Assembly: GCA_028679935.1 (NCBI GenBank)
Contig: JAJRAL010000016.1
Location: 1 to 16,721 of the forward strand
From: Methanomassiliicoccales archaeon
Lineage (GTDB): Archaea > Thermoplasmatota > Thermoplasmata > Methanomassiliicoccales > UBA472
Direction: 5' to 3'
Length of the DNA: 16,721 nt
The translations under genes and the position numbers were made by a program. Every line of letters starts with the position of its first letter. Positions within the stretch are counted from its first letter, which is position 1. Below are positions 1 through 7,708 of the stretch, one piece after another. The notes under the pieces were generated by a model that saw only the letters and a program-made list of their open reading frames with translations, did no database searches and was not told the DNA's origin.

Positions 1-83
1 CGACCCACTGGACCTACCCCCACCGACTAGCCGCCCCCCATCTTCTCATGATGTACATGTGTGTTCATCATTAGCCATAAATG

Positions 84-91
84 CTATATAT
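84..91 (+). promoter_or_regulatory. TATA box of trpB2, suggesting a leaderless transcript
   Basis: The motif CTATATAT is centred about 27 bp before the ATG at 115, the usual archaeal TATA-to-start-site distance. Transcription would therefore begin at or next to the start codon, and no Shine-Dalgarno motif lies before it. A 6-bp inverted repeat (ATGATG at 48-53, CATCAT at 66-71) lies just upstream and could be a regulator site, but this is weak. Confidence 0.6.
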
Positions 92-114
92 GCCTCAGCA
101 GTTATCGTGGTCCC

Positions 115-1440
115 ATGAAGCCACAGGAGTCTGACATCAGGGTCACGCTCGGCATCGAGGACATACCGAGGAAATGGTACAACATCGCCGCGGATCTGCC
201 CGAGAAACTGCCCCCTCCGCTCCATCCAGGGACAAAGGAACCGGCGAAGTTCGAGGACTTCAGGGCGATCTTCCCCGACGAGATAATCCGACAGGAGATG
301 TCGGAGGAGAGGTACATCGACATCCCGGACGAGGTCCGGGACGCTCTGGTCATGCTCAACCGGCCCAGTCCACTCGTGAGGGCGGTCAGGCTCGAGAAGG
401 CATTGAACACCCCGGCGAAGATCTACTTCAAACGGGAAGACCTCAGCCCCGCGGGCAGCCACAAGCCCAACACCGCTATTGCGCAGGTATATTACAACAA
501 GAAGGCGGGGATCGAGAACCTTACAACCGAGACAGGCGCGGGCCAATGGGGATCGGCCTTGGCCCTGGCGTGCAGCCTTTTCAACCTGAACTGCACCGTG
601 TTCATGGTCCGCGTGAGTTATGACCAGAAGCCCTACCGCCGCTACGTCATGGAGACCTACGGCGCGAAGGTCCATCCCTCCCCCAGCCCCCTCACCGACT
701 TCGGCAAGAAGTTGCTGGCGGAGAACCCGAACAACACGGGCTCGCTCGGCATCGCGATCAGCGAGGCAATCGAGACCTGCGTCAAGGGGCAGAATACGAA
801 GTACGCGATCGGCAGCGTGGCGAACCACGTCATGCTCCACCAGACCGTTATCGGGCAAGAGGTCGTGAAGCAGCTGGAGATGATCGACACCGTTCCCGAC
901 TACATGATTGGCTGCGTCGGGGGCGGGAGCAACTTCGCTGGCTTCTCATTCCCGATGATCGGGCTGAAGATCAAGGGGAAGATTCACACGGAGTTCATCG
1001 CCGCCGAGCCGGTGGCTGTCCCGTCGCTTACCAAGGGCGAGTATCGCTACGACTTCGGCGACACCGCTGAGATGACGCCGTTGTTCAAGATGTACACCCT
1101 TGGGCACAACTTCATGCCCTCGCCGATCCACGCCGGCGGGCTGAGATACCATGGCATGGCTCCGACCATCAGCCTGGCGACGAAGCTCGGGCTGATCAAG
1201 CCTATGGCCGTCGACCAGAAGGAGACGTTCTCGGCCGGGATAATGTTCGCCAGGACAGAGGGCATCATCCCAGCGCCGGAGAGCACCCACGCCATCCGTG
1301 CCGCCATCGACCTGGCGCTGAAGGCGAAGAAGGACAACGAAAAGAAGATCATCGTCTTCAACCTCTCGGGCCACGGCCTCCTGGACATGTCCGGGTACGC
1401 CTCCTACCTGAGCGGCAAGATGAACGGCGACAAGAACTGA
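115..1440 (+). CDS. trpB: TrpB2-type tryptophan synthase beta chain (PLP enzyme)
   Basis: This 441-residue protein belongs to the TrpB2 branch of tryptophan synthase beta chains, which condense indole with serine using pyridoxal phosphate. GSHKPNTA carries the Schiff-base lysine (K117), ETGAGQWG carries the catalytic glutamate (E139), and GGGSN at 269-273 is the phosphate-binding loop. The N-terminal extension before NRPSPL (82-87) and the total length fit TrpB2 rather than the roughly 400-residue TrpB1. The open frame begins at GTG 61, but I chose ATG 115 because a TATA box sits 27 bp before it and the protein then starts like its relatives. No other trp gene is nearby, as is common for trpB2. 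A serine deaminase-like activity has been proposed for some relatives. Confidence 0.95.
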   Translation: MKPQESDIRVTLGIEDIPRKWYNIAADLPEKLPPPLHPGTKEPAKFEDFRAIFPDEIIRQEMSEERYIDIPDEVRDALVMLNRPSPLVRAVRLEKALNTPAKIYFKREDLSPAGSHKPNTAIAQVYYNKKAGIENLTTETGAGQWGSALALACSLFNLNCTVFMVRVSYDQKPYRRYVMETYGAKVHPSPSPLTDFGKKLLAENPNNTGSLGIAISEAIETCVKGQNTKYAIGSVANHVMLHQTVIGQEVVKQLEMIDTVPDYMIGCVGGGSNFAGFSFPMIGLKIKGKIHTEFIAAEPVAVPSLTKGEYRYDFGDTAEMTPLFKMYTLGHNFMPSPIHAGGLRYHGMAPTISLATKLGLIKPMAVDQKETFSAGIMFARTEGIIPAPESTHAIRAAIDLALKAKKDNEKKIIVFNLSGHGLLDMSGYASYLSGKMNGDKN

Positions 1441-1543
1441 GCGACCCCTGCCGCGGCCCATCTCCCCCTTTCCCCTATTCCTTTCGCGGTCGCGGCGGGA
1501 AAACCAATTATCCTCCAATCAGATTGCCTGAGCGAGCGATCAG

Positions 1544-2455
1544 ATGAGCCACTGCATCATCGTGCACGGAGGGGCCTGGACTATGCCCAAGCCGGTATTG
1601 GAGGACCATCTAGACGGTTGTCGAAAGGGCGCCGAGGTCGGGAACGATGTCCTCACGGCCAAAGGCTCGGCCCTCGACGCGGTCGAGGCCGCGGTCAGGT
1701 ACATGGAAGAGGACCCCGTCTTCAACGCCGGCCGCGGCGCGCACATGAACGCAAAGGGCGAGGTCGAGCTCGACGCGATGATCATGGAAGGCGGTTCGCT
1801 GCGCTTCGGCTCGGTCGCCTCGGTCCGGCACGTCCTGCATCCAGTCAGCCTTGCTAGGCAGGTTATGGAGCGCACGGAGCACTGCATGCTCGTCGCGGAC
1901 GGCGCCGAGAGCTTCGCCCGCGACATCGGCTTCCCCCTGGTGAGGAACGAGGACTTGCTGGTTGGACCGGAGGTCGAGAGGTGGAGGGAGATCCAGGCGC
2001 GAGAGGGATTCCAATCGAAGGAGGTCTTCGAGCGGAACGAGGGAGACTCCAAGTTCGGTACGGTGGGGGCCGTCGCGCTCGACGACCTGGGTCACATCGC
2101 CGCCGCCACGTCCACAGGTGGAACGCCTAGCAAGATGCCGGGCAGGGTCGGTGACAGCCCTTTGGTGGGATCGGGCTGCTACGCGGACGACAGATCTGGC
2201 GGGGTCTCGGCGACTGGCTGGGGCGAATCGATCATGAAGGTGTGCCTCGCAAGGAAGGTCTGCGAGGGCATCGAGCGCGGCGAGGACGCGAGGTCCGCAT
2301 CCGACGCGGCCATCCGGCACCTCGGGGAGCGGGTCAGCGGGCTCGGAGGGGTCATCACCATCGACCACGAGTGCCGCATGGCCTTCTCGTTCAACACTCC
2401 ACGCATGGCGGTGGCGATGGTCGACCGGAAGGGGAAGAGATCGTCTTTCATCTGA
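1544..2455 (+). CDS. Plant-type L-asparaginase / isoaspartyl peptidase (Ntn hydrolase)
   Basis: The 303-residue protein matches the family 2 (plant-type) asparaginases, which hydrolyse asparagine and beta-aspartyl dipeptides after self-cleavage into two subunits. It opens with IIVHGGAW, carries NAGRGA in the N-terminal subunit, and has the cleavage site G172-T173 in KFGTVGAVALD, where T173 becomes the N-terminal nucleophile. The downstream GRVGDSPLVGSGCYAD segment and SATGWGE are the substrate-binding blocks. Length and motif order are normal, so it should be active. It is a single gene after trpB2, in the same direction with a 103-bp spacer. An AATTAT element at 1507-1512 could serve as its TATA box with a very short leader. 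The choice between amino-acid catabolism and repair of damaged peptides cannot be made from sequence. Confidence 0.93.
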   Translation: MSHCIIVHGGAWTMPKPVLEDHLDGCRKGAEVGNDVLTAKGSALDAVEAAVRYMEEDPVFNAGRGAHMNAKGEVELDAMIMEGGSLRFGSVASVRHVLHPVSLARQVMERTEHCMLVADGAESFARDIGFPLVRNEDLLVGPEVERWREIQAREGFQSKEVFERNEGDSKFGTVGAVALDDLGHIAAATSTGGTPSKMPGRVGDSPLVGSGCYADDRSGGVSATGWGESIMKVCLARKVCEGIERGEDARSASDAAIRHLGERVSGLGGVITIDHECRMAFSFNTPRMAVAMVDRKGKRSSFI

Positions 2456-2566
2456 TGCGCCGCCTCGACCCACTGGCCTGGGGCTATCAACCATGCTGGA
2501 TAGCGTGGAAAGTATTAAGCACAAGACAAGCGCTCCATTTGGTCGCACAGCGATGGCTATGCGAGT

Positions 2567-3100
2567 GTGCCCAGAATGATTGCCGACCCCGAGTTGTCAA
2601 CCGGAAGATACGCCACGGTGACCATCGGCGCCGGCGCCAGGGCGATCGCGCTAGACTTCGGGCGCACCTATCTTGTCGTCGAACAGAGGGTCGACAAAGC
2701 CTTCAGGATCGCCGATGACTTCGTCCGGAACGGCAGCGGCGTGCTCTGCATCTCCAGGCTTCACCCCGACATGGTCCGGGAACGACTGCCGACCGTCAAC
2801 GTCTCGAACATCTGGCTCAGCGAGCGCCCGGGGCCGCAGAACCTCGCACCGGGGGAACTGACGAAACTGGTGCAGAAGGTTATGGATTTCACAAAGGAGA
2901 ACGAGCGCTCGATCGTCCTCATCGACGGCATCGAGTACCTCTCGCTCTACAGCGACTTCCACAAGCTCCAGATGTTCTTCGAGCAGCTGAACGACATAAT
3001 GATGGAGACGGGGTCGATCCTTCTCGTCGCGATGGATCCTAGACTGTTTGACCCGCGCTCATTGGCTCGCTTGAGACGGTTTGCTGAGGTTGTGAGCTGA
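2567..3100 (+). CDS. DUF835 domain protein, copy 1
   Basis: This is a stand-alone DUF835 protein of unknown function, a family common in Thermoplasmata and other Euryarchaeota, often beside or fused to signal-transduction domains. The GTG at 2567 or the ATG at 2576 may be the start (177 or 174 residues); a stop at 2516 limits the frame. It has the family pattern: a YLVVEQRVDKAF opening, GVLCISRLHPDMV, a hydrophobic strand ending in acid (IVLIDGIEYL) and LLVAMDPRLFDPRSL. The LIDGIEYL block resembles a Walker B strand, but there is no P-loop, so a degenerate RecA-like fold is possible (inference). A TATA-like AAAGTATTAA lies at 2509-2518. Its last 62 bp overlap the antisense second DUF835 gene. 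Confidence 0.85.
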   Translation: MPRMIADPELSTGRYATVTIGAGARAIALDFGRTYLVVEQRVDKAFRIADDFVRNGSGVLCISRLHPDMVRERLPTVNVSNIWLSERPGPQNLAPGELTKLVQKVMDFTKENERSIVLIDGIEYLSLYSDFHKLQMFFEQLNDIMMETGSILLVAMDPRLFDPRSLARLRRFAEVVS

Positions 3101-3536
3101 AGGCCGGGGACATCTCCTCGGGGGTCAGCCGGGGGAACTCCGCATAGAGGCGGTCCAGCTCACGTGGCTCGAACGTCAACGGGTCGATCGAGACGAGCAT
3201 CTCCGCGCCGACCCTTGCCAGCGATGCCTCGATCTCCTTGAGGAACGCCAGCACCTTGTTCATTTCGTTGTACAACAGGATGTACTCCAGCCCGTCCAGG
3301 AAGACGACGGCGTCCTCCACGAGCGAGCCGACGATGGCCTTGGACACGGAACCGAGGACCTTCGGCGAGAGCACGTCCTTCCCCTTGCAGCTGCTCAGCC
3401 AGTAACACCTTGCCTTGGGCAAGTCGAACTTCTGCTCGACATACTCAGGGTGAAGGCGGCTGACGCACACGCCCTGCCTGCCTGACTTGAGGATGCTGGA
3501 ATACACCTGGAAGCCTTTCCTCGGGTATCCCTCCAT
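3039..3536 (-). CDS. DUF835 domain protein, copy 2
   Basis: A second stand-alone DUF835 protein (165 residues from the ATG at 3536; a TTG lies directly before it). It follows copy 1 block for block: GVCVSRLHPEYV against GVLCISRLHPDMV, VVFLDGLEYILLYNEMNKV against IVLIDGIEYLSLYSDFHKL, and MLVSIDPLTFEPREL against LLVAMDPRLFDPRSL. Reading upstream in frame gives TIKNGRRISLL before the methionine, which resembles the missing N-terminal part of the domain. The annotated protein may thus be slightly short, with a non-standard start near 3566-3593. The Ser/Gln-rich tail of about 20 residues past the domain is the part that overlaps copy 1. It is divergent from the STAND regulator at 3689. Confidence 0.82.
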   Translation of the reverse strand: MEGYPRKGFQVYSSILKSGRQGVCVSRLHPEYVEQKFDLPKARCYWLSSCKGKDVLSPKVLGSVSKAIVGSLVEDAVVFLDGLEYILLYNEMNKVLAFLKEIEASLARVGAEMLVSIDPLTFEPRELDRLYAEFPRLTPEEMSPAFSSQPQQTVSSEPMSAGQTV

Positions 3537-3614
3537 CAACAGCGAGATCCTTCGACCATTCTTAATCGTGGTTGCTGCCTCCTTGCGCTTGACTCAGAAT
3601 CGAGCGCCCTTGGG

Positions 3615-3625
3615 GATATTTAAAG
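3615..3625. promoter_or_regulatory. Shared AT-rich TATA element between divergent DUF835 and STAND genes
   Basis: GATATTTAAAG reads as a TATA box in both directions. On the minus strand it predicts a start near 3593, about 57 nt before the DUF835 ATG. On the plus strand it predicts a start near 3647, about 42 nt before the GTG of the STAND gene. A T-run at 3659-3667 is another AT-rich patch nearer the plus-strand gene. Only position and composition support this. Confidence 0.45.
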
Positions 3626-3688
3626 CCGATTTGAGCTTGCTACTTTTCGGGGCAGAATCTTTTTTTCTTGGGACTGTGAATCAGGCGC

Positions 3689-6382
3689 GTGAAGAGGACC
3701 TCGAGGATCAACCTGCTGAGCCAACAGGAGAAGGTCCTGCTTCACCTGGTGAACTATCAGAGGTACAGCCTGGACGCCGACGTTCCGAAGGAGGTCACCC
3801 AGGACGGCATCGGCGCCGGGGTCGGCATCGGGCGCAACAACGTCAACAAGCTCGTCTCGGCGCTCATCGACCTCGGATACGTCGAGGTCCTAGAGAGCAG
3901 GCACGTCAAGGGGCTGCCGAATGTTCGCAAGGTCTACTTTCTCACCCAGAAGGGATTCGAAGAGGCCCTCGCGCTGAAGAAGAGCATCGAGCCCCTCATC
4001 ATCCGAGCCAGGAACATGGAAGGCAAAGAGGTGAGGATCGAGCTGGGAAGGCTAGGCTCTCTTCTCCCGAACAAGTACACGCTCGTCGAACTGGCGAATG
4101 CGGTGGAACGGGGGAGGTTCGACGCGATCTCGTTCCACGAGGCCAGGGTCAAGGAGGAGCGGCGGTTCGTCGACTACACCGACCGCAAGCCGACGGTGCG
4201 CGCCTTCTTCGGACGAAGGGATGAGCTAAAGAGGCTCAACGACCTGACCGATTCGCCGACCTGCCGCCTCATCGTCGTCCAAGGGATCGCCGGCATCGGC
4301 AAGACGACCCTCCTAGCGAAATTCGCCCAGGACCGGAGGGAGAAGAGCAACATCTTCTGGTTCCGCATACACGAATGGGTCAACCTCAAGGGCCTCCTCA
4401 GGCCGGTGGCGGAGTTCCTCTCGGAGATGAGGAAGAAAGGACTGGAAGGATACCTTGCCCAGACGGAGACTCCGACCATAGGTGAGGTAACGCACCTGCT
4501 GGAGACAGAGCTGAAGGACACGTCGGCGGTGCTCATCCTCGATGACCTGCAGAAGGCGGACCGGTCCCTGACCGACCTCCTGGCGGCGCTTGTCGTGACC
4601 TTCGAGAACAACCCCGCCCTCAAGATCATCTGCACGACTCGCGAGGCGGTCACGTTCTACAAGCGCAGCGCGGTCGTGAACGGCGTCGTCCAGGAGATCA
4701 TCCTTGAGGGCTTGGACCGCGAAAGCAGCCTGCAGCTCATGCGCAGCCGATCCCTGCCTGAGGAGTCGCTGGACAAGATCTTCCGGGTGACCAACGGCCA
4801 CCCGTTCTTCATGGAGCTGGTCGAGGATCCCAGCCAGGCGCTCGGAAAGAACATGCGGATGTTCATCGAGCAGGAGGTATACTCGAACCTGGAGATATCG
4901 GAGAAGCGGATCCTCGAAATCGCATCCGTCTTCCGCTACCCGGTGCCGACCGACTCGTTCTTCACCATGGAGGAGGAGATAGCGAGGCAGGAGGGTAGAG
5001 TGCGCAAGGACCGGTCGTACGGCGACTACATGGTCGACTACGACACCATCGAGGCGCTGATCCGCAAGTCCCTCCTTAGCGAGAACCTCGGGCGCATGGT
5101 CGGGGTCCACGATGTCATGCGCGAGTTCTTCTACAGCCGGCTCTCCCCGCGCCAGAGGGCGACGTACCATCGTGCCGCCTCCAAGTACTACCTGAGCGAC
5201 GAGAGCGCACCGTCGAAGGTCGAGGCGCTCTACCACTGCATGATGGCCGGGGAGTTCGAGAGCGCGATGGGGATAGCGGCGGCGAACGGCCGGGAGATCG
5301 TCTCCCGAGGCTATGCGAACCTCCTCTCGCCTCTACTCGCGGGGCTCCTCAAGAAGGACGTCGGGGGACGGGGGGAGAGGCTCGAGGTGCTCCTATTGCG
5401 GGCGGAGATACTCGACATCGAGGGAGAGTGGCTAGAGTCGCTGAAGCTGTACACCGAGCTGCTGGAAAAGACCTCGCCTGATAGGGACAGGAGGCTGATG
5501 GCGGAGATTTACCGGCGTCTCGGCGTGCTGCACCTGAGGCGCTTCGAGTATGAGGAGGCGGATGCGTTCCTGGACCAGAGCCTCGAAACGGCTGAGATGA
5601 TGGGGGACTCTCACACCCTGACGCTGGTCCACTACGACAAAGGAGGCCTCGCCGAGCGGGAGGGGTACTACCAGGAAGCGATCATCCACTTCACGAAGGC
5701 AGAGGAACTGGCCAGGTCGATTGGCGACGACATCGGCCGGGGCAAGGCGCTGTACGGCATCGGCAGGACCTACGGCCAGCTCAGGGACCTAGAGAAGTCG
5801 ACGAAGAGCAAGAGGGAGGCGTTGGACGTGCTCGAACGCACCGGGGACAGCGACGAGATCGCCAAGGTCTGCGCGTCCCTCGGCAACGATCTCAGGGACC
5901 TAGGCGACGCGCAAGGCGCCGTCGCCTATCTCGAGAAAGCGGTCGAACTGGCCAATTCAGTGGGGGACCTCTCGACCCTCTGCTACGCGCTATCGAACCT
6001 CGCGGCCTCGTACATCGATGTCGGTGAGCTGGACAAGGCTGATTCCGCCCTGAATGAAGCGAACCTGATAGCAACGAGACTCGAGGACCGCTTCATCATC
6101 GCCGCGTCCCACCTGAACCGCGGCTACCTCTACAACAAGCAGAGGAACTGGGAGTGGGCGAAGATGGAGTTCGCGGCGAGTCTCGAGACGCTCAAGGCAG
6201 CGAACTCGCCCCTCAGGTTATGCCATTGGATGTGCGAGATCGGCAAGGTATACTGCGAGAACTCCGACCCTAGCGGCGCGCGGGAGCTTTTCGAGGGTGC
6301 GATGGCGATCGCAGCCGCCACCGGGCACGAGGGGCTGATCAGGGACGTCGACGAGATGAGACGCGCCGCCAAAGTCAAGTGA
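3689..6382 (+). CDS. Winged-helix / STAND ATPase / TPR signalling protein
   Basis: This is a large multidomain protein of 897 codons with a GTG start. Residues about 10-95 form a MarR-like winged helix, with a wing at GLPNVRKVYFLTQKGF. A linker (FFGRRDELKRL) leads to a STAND/NACHT-like ATPase: Walker A GIAGIGKTT (199-207, K205), Walker B VLILDDLQ (D285, D286) and a sensor-like IICTTRE. A helical arm with HDVMREFF follows, then TPR-like repeats with recurrent GD/Y patterns from about residue 560 to the end. STAND proteins use ATP to switch between a closed monomer and an oligomer after the repeat domain binds an inducer. With a DNA-binding N-terminus, the likely role is a transcription factor like MalT in logic. 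The target is unknown. The neighbouring divergent DUF835 gene is a possible partner. Confidence 0.88.
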   Translation: MKRTSRINLLSQQEKVLLHLVNYQRYSLDADVPKEVTQDGIGAGVGIGRNNVNKLVSALIDLGYVEVLESRHVKGLPNVRKVYFLTQKGFEEALALKKSIEPLIIRARNMEGKEVRIELGRLGSLLPNKYTLVELANAVERGRFDAISFHEARVKEERRFVDYTDRKPTVRAFFGRRDELKRLNDLTDSPTCRLIVVQGIAGIGKTTLLAKFAQDRREKSNIFWFRIHEWVNLKGLLRPVAEFLSEMRKKGLEGYLAQTETPTIGEVTHLLETELKDTSAVLILDDLQKADRSLTDLLAALVVTFENNPALKIICTTREAVTFYKRSAVVNGVVQEIILEGLDRESSLQLMRSRSLPEESLDKIFRVTNGHPFFMELVEDPSQALGKNMRMFIEQEVYSNLEISEKRILEIASVFRYPVPTDSFFTMEEEIARQEGRVRKDRSYGDYMVDYDTIEALIRKSLLSENLGRMVGVHDVMREFFYSRLSPRQRATYHRAASKYYLSDESAPSKVEALYHCMMAGEFESAMGIAAANGREIVSRGYANLLSPLLAGLLKKDVGGRGERLEVLLLRAEILDIEGEWLESLKLYTELLEKTSPDRDRRLMAEIYRRLGVLHLRRFEYEEADAFLDQSLETAEMMGDSHTLTLVHYDKGGLAEREGYYQEAIIHFTKAEELARSIGDDIGRGKALYGIGRTYGQLRDLEKSTKSKREALDVLERTGDSDEIAKVCASLGNDLRDLGDAQGAVAYLEKAVELANSVGDLSTLCYALSNLAASYIDVGELDKADSALNEANLIATRLEDRFIIAASHLNRGYLYNKQRNWEWAKMEFAASLETLKAANSPLRLCHWMCEIGKVYCENSDPSGARELFEGAMAIAAATGHEGLIRDVDEMRRAAKVK

Positions 6383-6418
6383 TAAGGAAGAAGAGGTTTG
6401 GGAAAGGGTTTGGCAGGG

Positions 6419-6434
6419 AAGACCAGAAGGTCTT
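6419..6434. terminator. Short hairpin in convergent spacer
   Basis: AAGACC and GGTCTT form a perfect 6-bp stem around a 4-nt loop between two convergent genes. On the minus strand it is followed by a pyrimidine-rich stretch of about 25 nt, so it may help end the repeat-protein transcript. There is no long T-tract, so function is uncertain. Confidence 0.4.
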
Positions 6435-6440
6435 GGTAAG

Positions 6441-6494
6441 GGCCCGGTCCAGGAACTCATACTTGGGGGTCAAGCCCTGGACAAGAATCGGGCC
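6441..6494. repeat. Strong inverted repeat (3' UTR hairpin) next to the repeat-protein gene
   Basis: GGCCCGGTCCAGG (6441-6453) pairs with CCTGGAC (6476-6482) plus CGGGCC (6489-6494), giving 13 bp interrupted by one 6-nt bulge. A smaller CTTG/CAAG stem (6462-6474) sits at the tip. It begins 14 bp beyond the stop of the minus-strand repeat-protein gene and 58 bp after the STAND gene. It could stabilise or end either mRNA. Confidence 0.55.
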
Positions 6495-6507
6495 GGTACC
6501 TGGTAGT

Positions 6508-6777
6508 TCAGTGAGGATCCATGCCCGGTATGTTGTGCGGATCCATTCCTGGGATGTTGTGTGGGTCCATGCCAGGTATGTTGTGAGGATCCATTCCGGG
6601 GATGTTGTGCGGATCCATTCCTGGGATGTTGTGTGGGTCCATGCCAGGTATGTTGTGAGGATCCATTCCGGGGATGTTCAGATTTGCTGATACGGCACCT
6701 GTGCTAACGACTGCGAGCCCTAGTGCGGCGGACATGAACAGGAACGCCGCCGCTACTGTCACCAACTTGCGATTCAT
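6508..6777 (-). CDS. Secreted octapeptide-repeat protein, 7 x NIPGMDPH
   Basis: I do not recognise this 89-residue protein. Residues 1-31 form a textbook signal peptide: MNRK, a hydrophobic core of about 20 residues, and the cleavage motif AVSA. The mature part is only Asn-Leu followed by seven identical NIPGMDPH units (34-89), with no anchor or other domain. Each unit offers one Met, one Asp and one His, so metal binding is conceivable, but that is inference. The reading frame is well supported: a GGGTGA ribosome-binding site lies 4 nt before the ATG, a TATA box sits upstream at 6823-6830, and every base difference between repeat units is silent in this frame only. It is divergent from the HAD phosphatase and convergent with the STAND gene. 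Confidence 0.82.
   Translation of the reverse strand: MNRKLVTVAAAFLFMSAALGLAVVSTGAVSANLNIPGMDPHNIPGMDPHNIPGMDPHNIPGMDPHNIPGMDPHNIPGMDPHNIPGMDPH
6511..6678 (-). repeat. 24-bp tandem repeat x7 with exact 72-bp duplication
   Basis: Seven 24-bp units lie head to tail. Units 2-4 (6535-6606) and units 5-7 (6607-6678) are identical base for base, so a three-unit block was duplicated recently. The single units differ from each other only at third codon positions of the minus-strand frame. The array encodes the NIPGMDPH repeats. Confidence 0.95.
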
Positions 6778-6822
6778 GGGGTCACCCTTGGTTCTTAGAT
6801 GGCCCCCCGTTCCCCTTTGAAG

Positions 6823-6830
6823 ATATAAAA
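6823..6830 (-). promoter_or_regulatory. TATA box of the octapeptide-repeat gene
   Basis: On the minus strand TTTTATAT is centred near 6826 and predicts a transcript start around 6800, giving a leader of about 22 nt that contains the GGGTGA ribosome-binding site at 6787-6782. The flanking sequence to 6840 is also AT-rich. Confidence 0.6.
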
Positions 6831-6856
6831 TACGTATTTGAGATTGCTACACATAG

Positions 6857-6867
6857 TATTTAATATA
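6857..6867 (+). promoter_or_regulatory. TATA box candidate of the HAD phosphatase gene
   Basis: TATTTAATATA is the clearest TATA-like element before the HAD gene. It predicts a start near 6889 and so a leader of about 87 nt before ATG 6976, longer than for the other genes here. A weaker promoter closer to the gene cannot be excluded. Confidence 0.45.
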
Positions 6868-6975
6868 AGTTCTCAGAACCCAACTGTCTGGCTCATCGCG
6901 CGCGAACACGGAATTTTGGGTACGGGTTCCTGGCAGAAAGCCTCATTTTCCGCCCTCGTAATACCTGGCACGCCT

Positions 6976-7668
6976 ATGTCCGAGAACGGCTCGATCAAGG
7001 CGGTGGTCTTCGACCTCGATAACACGCTCGTCGAGAGCGCGATCAACTTCCGAGAGATGAGGCGGCGCATCGTCCGCGAACTGGAGCTCTCCGGCGCAAC
7101 GAGGGAGGTCGTGGACGAGGAGCGGACCGTCCTCTCGAATATTAGGGCAGGCAGGGATTACATCTCTCGGCTGAGGGACGAGAGGTACGTGCGGGACCTC
7201 GATCTGAGGCTTGGCGGGATATTGACTGACTGCGAGCTCTCGACTGTTCCCACGGTGAGGGCGATAGACGGCGCGAGGCAGACGGTGTGCGATCTGAAGG
7301 TCCGCGGATACGCGGTCGGCATCCTCACCAGAGGCTCGCGGGTGTACGCAGAAGCGGTCTTGGCCAAGACCGAGCTCTCCGATCTCATCCGTGAGACTGT
7401 CTGTCGGGACGACTACCCCCTCGAGGAGGCGAAGCCCAATCCCATCGCCATGGAAAGGATAACGTCTAGGCTCGGCACGGTCCCGGGCTCATCGGTGTAC
7501 GTCGGCGACCATCCGATAGATTACGAGTGCGCAAGGGCCTCAGGCAGCAGATTCATCGGCTTGCTGAGCGGAGCCACGACCGAGGAGAAGTGGATGGAGC
7601 TGGGATGCGATTTCGTGAAGAGCGCGGCCCAGGTACCTGACGCAGTCGAAGCGATGAGGCGCGGTTGA
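6976..7668 (+). CDS. HAD-superfamily hydrolase, phosphoglycolate phosphatase-like
   Basis: The 230-residue protein is a haloacid dehalogenase-type phosphatase. Motif I is VVFDLDNTLVES, with the nucleophile and acid at D13 and D15. Motif II is the ILTRGS block, motif III the lysine in AKPNP, and motif IV GDHPIDYECAR. The helical cap lies between motifs I and II. This layout fits the phosphoglycolate phosphatase/Gph subgroup, but substrates in this family cannot be predicted safely. The open frame runs back to 6838. I chose ATG 6976 because the domain begins eight residues later and the upstream codons do not look like protein. It precedes ridA by 40 bp on the same strand, though ridA seems to have its own promoter. 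Confidence 0.88.
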   Translation: MSENGSIKAVVFDLDNTLVESAINFREMRRRIVRELELSGATREVVDEERTVLSNIRAGRDYISRLRDERYVRDLDLRLGGILTDCELSTVPTVRAIDGARQTVCDLKVRGYAVGILTRGSRVYAEAVLAKTELSDLIRETVCRDDYPLEEAKPNPIAMERITSRLGTVPGSSVYVGDHPIDYECARASGSRFIGLLSGATTEEKWMELGCDFVKSAAQVPDAVEAMRRG

Positions 7669-7708
7669 CGGAGAGTCCTTATCTCCCTTTGTGTCGCTCC
7701 GCATCATC

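Noticed and set aside
6379..6690. Plus-strand open frame with repeated RIHSWDVV-like peptide
   Set aside because: It is the antisense image of the octapeptide array. The minus strand has the signal peptide, ribosome-binding site, TATA box and silent-only variation between units.
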